The position numbers and the translations under genes are program-made. Under the pieces are notes generated by a model. The model saw nothing but the letters and a program-made list of their open reading frames with translations. It made no database searches and was not told where the DNA came from. Positions 42,427-47,600 of a stretch of DNA of 47,600 nucleotides are shown piece by piece. Positions within the stretch are counted from its first letter, which is position 1; each line of letters starts with the position of its first letter. Source of the DNA: an uncultured Campylobacter sp. (GTDB lineage: Bacteria; Campylobacterota; Campylobacteria; Campylobacterales; Campylobacteraceae). The stretch covers positions 1 through 47,600 of the forward strand of contig NZ_CALHVM010000064.1 of the NCBI RefSeq assembly GCF_938039205.1. The letters run 5' to 3'.

Positions 42427-43170
42427 TTGAATTTTATTTTTTGGTTTTTGATATTTTACGGGATTTATTATCTGGTCTCAAATTTCAGTCAAAATCCCGC
42501 AAATTTAGGCGGCTCACAAAAACGGGCGATGTTTGAAGAGGCGAAATTTTTAGTTAGCTTGCTTGCCAAAGTCGCCAAAAGCGACGGCAGGGTAAATGAG
42601 CTAGAAGCTCGCCTTATCAGCGAGACGCTAGACGATATCACGCTAAGGCTCGGTAACGACGCAGCTATGAGAGCGGAGCTAAAGCAGATATATAACCGCG
42701 AAAAAGAGACAGTGCATAATGCCTATTTTATCGCGCGGCAATATAAAGATCGCTTTCGTCTTAGCCAAGACGCCGCGGCTGCGAAGATATCGTTTTTGTT
42801 AAATTTAGCCTACATAGACGGCGAATTTAGCAAAAGCGAGCGCAATATCATAGAGCAGATCGCCTCCGGATTTGGGCTTGATGAGGGCATCTTTGAAGCG
42901 ATACTGGCGAGGTTTGAGGCATTTTACGATCAAAGGCAGACGCGGCGAAATCCGTATGAAATGCGTACGAAAAGCCCGTATGCAGTGCTTAGTCTAAAAG
43001 AGGATGCGCCATTTGACGAGGTAAAAAAGCGCTACCGCGAACTCGTGAAAAAATATCATCCCGATATCCTTATGGGGCGCGGCGAGAGTGAGGAGATGAT
43101 AGAAAAGAGTACCCGAAAACTGCAAGAGATAAATGAGGCGTATGAAACCATAAAACAACGTGCGGCTTAG
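42427..43170 (+). CDS. TerB-like and J-domain protein (DjlA-like)
   Basis: This 247-residue protein has an N-terminal membrane helix (about 2-18), a TerB-like helical domain (about 35-160, LLAKVAKSDGRVNELEA and YIDGEFSKSERNIIEQIA) and a C-terminal J domain (about 180-245) with the HPD triad in KKYHPDIL. This is the DjlA arrangement, a DnaK co-chaperone at the inner membrane. The start is TTG 42427, and starting at a later ATG would remove the membrane helix. C. jejuni has a DnaJ-like gene at the same place between purL and purH (Cj0954c, as I recall). Its stop is followed at once by a palindromic element. Confidence 0.85.
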   Translation: MNFIFWFLIFYGIYYLVSNFSQNPANLGGSQKRAMFEEAKFLVSLLAKVAKSDGRVNELEARLISETLDDITLRLGNDAAMRAELKQIYNREKETVHNAYFIARQYKDRFRLSQDAAAAKISFLLNLAYIDGEFSKSERNIIEQIASGFGLDEGIFEAILARFEAFYDQRQTRRNPYEMRTKSPYAVLSLKEDAPFDEVKKRYRELVKKYHPDILMGRGESEEMIEKSTRKLQEINEAYETIKQRAA

Positions 43171-43171
43171 C

Positions 43172-43287
43172 GGCTTGTCTTTTTGATTTATACTTTGTTG
43201 GTTTTAAATTTTACTCGGTCATTACCCACTCGGTAACTCCCGTCGTAAAATTGAAAACCGCCGCGTCTAAATCAAAAATACTTCGCC
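43172..43287. repeat. Palindromic intergenic element P5, 116 bp
   Basis: The ends are GGC/GCC. TTTTTGATTTA at 43180-43190 pairs perfectly with TAAATCAAAAA. GGTTTTAAATTTTAC pairs with GTAAAATTGAAAACC (one mismatch). The apex lies in ATTACCCACTCGGT. Its right half is nearly identical to P1, and its outer blocks match P2. It begins 1 bp after the stop codon of the J-domain gene. Confidence 0.75.
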
Positions 43288-43513
43288 TTTAGGTTTTTAA
43301 AATTTAGTCAAATTTCTGTAAAATTAAGCCAAGTTTCGGCGCGGTATCTTGCGATGAATTTAAATGCTTTACTTCGCCTGCGGCTCGTAACTGCAAGCAG
43401 AAGCGACAAAATTCCAGACCGAAGATAGAACATGTAGTTCATCGAGCTTAAAATTTAAAAGCTAACGAAGCATAAGTAGAAAAAGAAAAGCCCAAAAAAA
43501 GAAAGGAATATAA
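43288..43513. promoter_or_regulatory. Leader of purH, no gene seen
   Basis: These 226 bp lie between the palindrome P5 and purH. They contain a possible -10 (TGTAAAAT near 43317-43324), a small hairpin GAAC-ATGTA-GTTC near 43427-43439 and the ribosome site AGAAAGGAAT. I see no ORF. The leader is long enough for regulation, but I do not recognise a purine riboswitch core. Confidence 0.3.
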
Positions 43514-45052
43514 ATGAGAGCATTAATCAGCGTCAGCGACAAAGAAGGCATCGTAGAGTTTGCCAAAGGACTCGAGCGACTCGGTTTTGAGATATTAAGC
43601 ACGGGCGGTACGCACAAATTGCTAAAAGAACAGGGCGTAAAGGCGGTTGAAGTGAGCGAATACACGGGCTCGCCCGAGATGTTTGAGGGACGCGTGAAAA
43701 CCCTGCACCCAAAGATTCACGGAGGGATATTGCACAAGCGAAACGACGCAAGCCACGTGAGCCAAGCCGCGCAGCACGGCATCGGCGGCATCGATCTGGT
43801 CTGCGTAAATTTATATCCGTTTAAGCAAACCACCATCCGCACCGATGATTTTGATGAGATCATCGAAAATATCGACATCGGCGGCCCTGCGATGGTGCGA
43901 TCGGCGGCTAAAAATTTTGCCAGCGTTTATATCATCACGAGCCCGCTTGATTATGACGAGGTTTTACGGGTCATAGGGGGCGCGGACGAGAGCGAGAAGG
44001 CTACTTTTAGGCGAAATTTGATGATAAAAGCCTACGAGCACACCGCGGCGTACGACTCTATGATCGCAAACTATATGAACGAGCGCTTTAACGACGGTTT
44101 TGGCGAGATAAAATTTATCGCCGGTAGCAAGGTTTTTGACGCGCGCTATGGCGAAAACCCGCACCAAAAAGGCGCGCTATACGAGTTTGATTACTTTTTT
44201 AGCAACAACTTCACCGCGCTAAAAGGCGAAGCGAGCTTCAATAACATTACCGACATCAATGCCGCTTTAGCGTTAGCAAGCAGCTTTGACTCCGCGCCTG
44301 CGGTCGCCATCGTCAAGCACGCTAACGCTTGCGGCTTTGCCGTAAAATCAAATCTACTCGAGAGCTACGTCGAAGCGCTAAAATGCGATCCAGTCTCGGC
44401 ATACGGCGGCGTCGTCGCGATAAACGGCACGCTAGACCGCGCTTTGGCCGAGAAAATCAACGAAATCTACGTTGAGGTCATCATCGCCGCAAACGTTGAC
44501 GAGGACGCGCTCGCGGTATTTGAAGCCAAAAAGCGCATCAAAATTTTCACTCAGGGCAATAAATTTTTACAGCGTGCAAACGACAAATACGATTTCAAGC
44601 ACGTTGACGGCGGCTTTGTCTATCAGCAAAGCGACGAGGTGAAAGCTAGCGAGCTACAAAATATGAAACTACAAACCGCGCGCGCAGCTAGCGAGGCTGA
44701 GTTAAAAGACCTTGAGATCGCGTGGAAAGTCGCGGCGCTCACGAAAAGCAACTGCGTCGTTTACGTGAAAAACAGCGCCGTAGTCGCCATCGGTATGGGT
44801 ATGACTAGCCGCGTGGACGCCGCGCGTGCGGCCGTGGCTAAGGCGCGCGATATGGGGCTTGATTTACGCGGTTGCGCGCTTGCTAGCGAGGCGTTTTTCC
44901 CGTTCCGAGATAGTATTGATATCGCAAGCGAGGCGGGCGTAAAGGCTGTGATACAGCCTGGCGGTAGTATCCGCGACGACGAGGTCGTGCAGGCGGCAAA
45001 CGAGCACGGCATGGCGATGTATTTTACGGGTGTGCGCCACTTTTTACACTAA
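43514..45052 (+). CDS. purH: Bifunctional AICAR formyltransferase / IMP cyclohydrolase
   Basis: This protein carries out the last two steps of IMP synthesis. The N-terminal IMP cyclohydrolase domain (about 1-195) begins MRALISVSDKEGIVEFAKGL and contains STGGTHKLL and FEGRVKTLHPKIHGGIL. The C-terminal formyltransferase domain includes RYGENPHQKGALY, AIVKHANACGFAV (the catalytic Lys-His) and VIQPGGSIRDDEV. The length of 512 is normal. AGAAAGGAAT precedes the ATG. Confidence 0.97.
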   Translation: MRALISVSDKEGIVEFAKGLERLGFEILSTGGTHKLLKEQGVKAVEVSEYTGSPEMFEGRVKTLHPKIHGGILHKRNDASHVSQAAQHGIGGIDLVCVNLYPFKQTTIRTDDFDEIIENIDIGGPAMVRSAAKNFASVYIITSPLDYDEVLRVIGGADESEKATFRRNLMIKAYEHTAAYDSMIANYMNERFNDGFGEIKFIAGSKVFDARYGENPHQKGALYEFDYFFSNNFTALKGEASFNNITDINAALALASSFDSAPAVAIVKHANACGFAVKSNLLESYVEALKCDPVSAYGGVVAINGTLDRALAEKINEIYVEVIIAANVDEDALAVFEAKKRIKIFTQGNKFLQRANDKYDFKHVDGGFVYQQSDEVKASELQNMKLQTARAASEAELKDLEIAWKVAALTKSNCVVYVKNSAVVAIGMGMTSRVDAARAAVAKARDMGLDLRGCALASEAFFPFRDSIDIASEAGVKAVIQPGGSIRDDEVVQAANEHGMAMYFTGVRHFLH

Positions 45053-45226
45053 AATTTGATTGTTTGATGGCAAGGCGGCGTAAATTTGACTGCGTCGTTT
45101 TGCCGTTCTAAGCTTATTGATTAGCGGCGCGCTTGCTCCGCTTTGCTTAAATTTGACGTGCCTGCTTTTAAATTTGGACTGCGATTTGCTTGCGCTTTGG
45201 AGATTAAATTTAATTGAAAGCAGTCT

Positions 45227-45412
45227 ATGAAGCAAATTTTGATTTTCTTGGTATTTTTGGCGGGGCTTTATGCGGCTAATATCTACGTAAACGGCGAAAA
45301 GGTCGGCGGCAGCGATCAAAACGCTACCTATAACGGCGAGAGCAAAAACGAAATCCTAAAACAAGAGGGCAAAAAACAGCTCTGTAAAAAAGGCTACAAG
45401 CAGTACTGCTAG
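45227..45412 (+). CDS. Small secreted peptide, 61 aa
   Basis: A signal peptide (MKQILIFLVFLAGLYA) is followed by about 45 residues: ANIYVNGEKVGGSDQN, an Asn/Glu/Lys-rich middle and a C-terminus with two Cys (LCKKGYKQYC) that could form a disulfide. It is probably periplasmic. No family is recognised. A weak GAAAG lies about 12 nt before the ATG. A hairpin at 45432-45456 may terminate it. Confidence 0.55.
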   Translation: MKQILIFLVFLAGLYAANIYVNGEKVGGSDQNATYNGESKNEILKQEGKKQLCKKGYKQYC

Positions 45413-45431
45413 GCGGTGCTTTATGTTTTAA

Positions 45432-45462
45432 TTGGTGGTCAAATTTACGCCACCAAATTTTA
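45432..45462. terminator. Terminator hairpin, possibly bidirectional
   Basis: TTGGTGG (45432-45438) pairs perfectly with CCACCAA (45450-45456) and is followed by ATTTTAT on the plus strand. On the minus strand it follows the stop of a short frame at 45460 and continues into AATTAAAAC. It therefore may serve both directions. Confidence 0.5.
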
Positions 45463-45597
45463 TCTCATCTCAAATTTCACATCATCAACGCTCGGGTTTT
45501 GCCACTCAAATTTGACTCCGCGGTCGTCAAATTTAAAATTTAACCCCTTAAGCAAGGTCAAGACGCCCGCGCGCAAAATAAGAGTATAATTATCCAA
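45460..45597 (-). pseudogene. Short minus-strand frame, 45 codons, possible gene remnant
   Basis: From TTG 45597 to the stop at 45460 the frame encodes a protein-like sequence ending RGVKFEWQNPSVDDVKFEMR. The frame stays open further upstream, across the promoter and into the antisense of the next gene. No ribosome site is seen. It lies against a hairpin terminator in the right orientation. It may be the tail of a lost gene. Because KF is what the frequent AAATTT motif encodes in one frame, chance must be considered. Confidence 0.25.
45585..45590 (+). promoter_or_regulatory. -10 element of the DUF2249 operon
   Basis: TATAAT lies 27 bp before the ATG at 45618, with AAGGA at 45607-45611. A short TTAA-CCCC-TTAA repeat at 45540-45551 lies about 33 bp upstream of it. 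It does not match the NssR or FNR consensus. Confidence 0.55.
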
Positions 45598-45617
45598 ATT
45601 TAAAACAAGGATAAAAA

Positions 45618-45956
45618 ATGAGCGATTTTTTCAAAGGCGCCGAGCAGTTTAACGCCGAGGGCGCGACGGTGCCGTTTTATAGATATAGCGAAGGCGGAGT
45701 GGATTTCGTCGGATTTGACAGCCGTCCGTGTGTACCGCCTGAGCCTATGGTAAATGCGCTAGTAGCGATCAAATTTGCAAACCAAAACACCAAAATCGTG
45801 ATGGTAAATCATAAATTTCCAGCCGGACTGATCCCTAAAATAGAGGAGCAGTTTGACATCGAGCGCGAGGATTTAGAGGGTGGGGCGGTCAAGATGACCT
45901 TTAGCCTAAAGCAGGGCGCGGACGTCAAAAACGTAGATACAAGCCTTTGCCACTGA
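45618..45956 (+). CDS. DUF2249-family protein
   Basis: This 112-residue cytoplasmic protein has DSRPCVPPEPMVNALVAIKF and VMVNHKFPAGLIPKIEEQF, the DUF2249 pattern (D-x-R...PPEPM...h..P.gL...i). DUF2249 proteins adopt a TusA/SirA-like fold and often occur with NnrS, hemerythrin and DUF59 genes in nitric-oxide or denitrification loci. Two Cys (in SRPC and near the C-terminus) might be functional. It starts a three-gene operon with an 8-bp gap to the next gene. The biochemical role is unknown. Confidence 0.72.
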   Translation: MSDFFKGAEQFNAEGATVPFYRYSEGGVDFVGFDSRPCVPPEPMVNALVAIKFANQNTKIVMVNHKFPAGLIPKIEEQFDIEREDLEGGAVKMTFSLKQGADVKNVDTSLCH

Positions 45957-45964
45957 GATAGGCT

Positions 45965-47167
45965 ATGCTTTTAAACACCTTTGCGCCGCCTTTTAAGCTA
46001 GTGGGCGGTTATTTTATCGCAGGTATTTTCTTTTTGATAGCGAGTATCCCAGCTTTTTTTGCGGCTGATTTTGAAACGATCGCGGGGCTTGAGACGGCGG
46101 GATTTTTGCACGTTTTTTTCGTCGGATTTGTGATGAGCATCATCATCGGCGCGTTGTATCAGCTCACTTCGGTGATTTTAGAAAAGCCGTTTTCGACGAT
46201 CAAGGGCGCGATGCTAAATTTAGCCGTCTACTGCGTAGGGATCGCTGCGATGGGCTACGGGATGATCAGCGGCAAAACGGGCTTCATGCACGGCGGCGGC
46301 ATGGCGCTTTTTCTGGCGCTGCTGTTTTTTGGCACGACCTATATCGTTAGCTTTATGGATAATGAAAAAAAGAGCTTCGCGGCCTTTATGCTTTTTGTTT
46401 CGGCGATATTTTTACTCGCGGGCATCTCGCTTGGATTTTGCCTTTTGATGATACTTTCTGGCACTTTGCCGATGGATTTTATGTTCGCGCTTAAATTTCA
46501 CGTCTATTTCGTACTCGGCTTTGTTTTTTTCATCATCGTAGGCGTGGCGACCGTGCTGCTACCGATGTTTGCTCTTGCGCACGATCTAAAATTTACGCTT
46601 AGCAAATTTGCCTTCGGGTTTTATATTTTGGCTGGTGTTTTGCTCTTTTTTAGCGAAATTTACGCGTACTTTGCCTTTGGGGCGGCGATTATTTGCTTTG
46701 TCGCCGAGGCGCTACATATCCTAAAAAAGCGCGTCCGCAAAGCATATGACTACTGGAACGTCAATATCGCTCTTTCGCTCGCGGCCTTCGTGCTTTTTTG
46801 CGTATTGATTGCGGCGGATAGATACGATATGGCGGTGTTTATGCTGATTTACGGCTTTTTGTTCGCCTTCATCGCGGCTCATCTTTACAAGATTGCGCCG
46901 TTTCTCATCTGGTACCACTACGTAGCGCCCTTTGTGGGTAAGATAAAGGTGCCGCTGCTAGATCAGATGATACTTAAAAAGCCTGCATATATCGGTATCG
47001 GCTTTAATGCTCTTGGACTCGCGCTCTACGAACTTGGCGTCTGGCTGGAGATAAAATCGCTCGCACACTGCGGCGTGGCTTGCCTACTCGTTAGTATCGT
47101 TTTGGTCGCGATAAATATGATAAATGTTTTTAAATTTACGAAATTTGGAATAAAGGAAGAAAAATGA
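45965..47167 (+). CDS. Twelve-helix membrane protein, NnrS / heme-copper-oxidase-like
   Basis: This 400-residue inner-membrane protein has about 12 hydrophobic segments and little loop sequence. His residues sit at the starts of helices (FLHVFFVGFVMSIIIGALYQL, LKFHVYFVLGFVFFIIVGVATVLLP, FLIWYHYVAPFVGK), reminiscent of haem ligands in NnrS and COX1-like proteins. Its place between DUF2249 and DUF59 genes supports a link to NO or haem/metal stress. I cannot confirm haem or copper binding from sequence. It overlaps the DUF59 gene by 4 bp. Confidence 0.6.
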   Translation: MLLNTFAPPFKLVGGYFIAGIFFLIASIPAFFAADFETIAGLETAGFLHVFFVGFVMSIIIGALYQLTSVILEKPFSTIKGAMLNLAVYCVGIAAMGYGMISGKTGFMHGGGMALFLALLFFGTTYIVSFMDNEKKSFAAFMLFVSAIFLLAGISLGFCLLMILSGTLPMDFMFALKFHVYFVLGFVFFIIVGVATVLLPMFALAHDLKFTLSKFAFGFYILAGVLLFFSEIYAYFAFGAAIICFVAEALHILKKRVRKAYDYWNVNIALSLAAFVLFCVLIAADRYDMAVFMLIYGFLFAFIAAHLYKIAPFLIWYHYVAPFVGKIKVPLLDQMILKKPAYIGIGFNALGLALYELGVWLEIKSLAHCGVACLLVSIVLVAINMINVFKFTKFGIKEEK

Positions 47168-47457
47168 AAGAAAAAATCTATGCCGCTCTCTCAAACATCG
47201 TCGATCCCGAGGTGGGCTTTGATATCGTGTCTTTGGGGCTGATTTACGACGCGGTTTGCGACGAGAACGGCAAAGCAAAGGTCACGATGACGCTATCTAC
47301 ACGCTCATGCCCGCTGCATGAGATGATACTGGGCTGGGTGGAGACGGCGGTGCTAAACGTCGACGGCGTAAAAGAGTGCGAGATAGACCTCGTGTGGGAG
47401 CCTGCGTGGAGTATCGAGATGGCGAGCGACGAGGTGAGGACGGCGTTAGGAGCGTGA
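47164..47457 (+). CDS. DUF59/MIP18-type Fe-S assembly factor
   Basis: This 97-residue protein matches the DUF59 family (SufT/PaaD/MIP18): NIVDPEVGFDIVSLGLIYD, TMTLSTRSCPLHEMI with the conserved Cys, and a closing VWEPAWS. Relatives help insert Fe-S clusters into target enzymes. It is the last gene of the DUF2249 / membrane protein / DUF59 operon, with a 4-bp overlap. The target protein is unknown. Confidence 0.88.
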   Translation: MKEKIYAALSNIVDPEVGFDIVSLGLIYDAVCDENGKAKVTMTLSTRSCPLHEMILGWVETAVLNVDGVKECEIDLVWEPAWSIEMASDEVRTALGA

Positions 47458-47600
47458 ATTTGGTGTTAGCTGCGAGCGAGTTTTGCCGAGCTGCCGACTA
47501 AATTTGATCGCGATTTGATCTGTTTATAAGCTTGTATGGGGCGCGTATCATTTTATCCCAACCAATTCTCCTCTGCGCCTTAATACCGATACGAAACTAG
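47458..47600. other. Right window edge, no complete gene
   Basis: No complete gene is seen. On the minus strand two short open frames enter from the right edge (one ending VLRRRGELVGIK), so the tail of a converging gene may be present. I cannot choose between frames from so little sequence. Confidence 0.25.

Overview
The window looks like chromosome of a Campylobacter (Campylobacterota) that is not C. jejuni. The gene order nth / peb4-type isomerase / fba / MotA-like / OmpA-like and the order acetyltransferase / uracil-DNA glycosylase / periplasmic protein / YbgC near rpmH-rnpA-yidD-yidC-jag-mnmE ... purL ... dnaJ-like ... purH are what I recall from C. jejuni. The higher GC of most genes and the very frequent AAATTT / TCAAATTTGA motif fit the C. 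showae / rectus / curvus / concisus side of the genus. The species call is inference. I recognise no rRNA, tRNA, CRISPR array or complete insertion sequence.

Layout. 1-470: an array of long imperfect palindromes. 471-6713: nth (minus), then peb4, fba and a ZorA/ZorB-like motor pair, then a D-cysteine desulfhydrase/ACC-deaminase-type enzyme with a large internal insertion. 6710-8005: hisD. 8012-8129: another palindrome. 8266-10813: an unknown gene, then katA and its ankyrin partner on the minus strand. 11038-14538: decayed fragments and two tandem DKNYY-type envelope proteins. 14578-14658: an attenuator-like leader in front of a BCCT betaine/choline-type transporter. 16864-23348: an NSS amino-acid transporter, a WGR-like/propeller-like protein, an M48 peptidase, prmC, a DUF4149 protein and a two-part ThrE-type exporter. 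23546-26724: an AT-rich two-gene SIR2-HerA antiphage island. 27074-29801: ybgC, a periplasmic binding-fold protein, a family-4 uracil-DNA glycosylase and a GNAT acetyltransferase. 29938-34768: the ribosomal protein L34 / RNase P protein / YidD / YidC / Jag / MnmE operon. 34799-38883: three tandem paralogous lipoproteins, a Sel1-like Cys-rich secreted protein and an unknown membrane protein. 38995-45052: purL, a Clp-fold (SDH-type) peptidase, a TerB/J-domain protein and purH. 45227-47457: a small secreted peptide, then a DUF2249 / heme-copper-like membrane protein / DUF59 operon.

How it fits together. Most of the window is housekeeping: DNA repair, glycolysis, His and purine biosynthesis, membrane protein insertion, tRNA modification and osmolyte/amino-acid transport. 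Accessory material sits between these blocks: the SIR2-HerA island, the DKNYY tandem with its remnants, and the lipoprotein triplet.

The least expected signal is a family of 116-120 bp imperfect palindromes that start GGC (or GGT) and end GCC. There are three in a row at 1-320, and one each directly behind hisD and behind the J-domain gene. Arm sequences differ between copies but pairing and length are kept, including one visible compensatory pair change. Other points worth checking are rnpA and the desulfhydrase lacking any in-frame ATG/GTG/TTG where the protein should begin, and homopolymer tracts in the first codons of the SIR2 gene.
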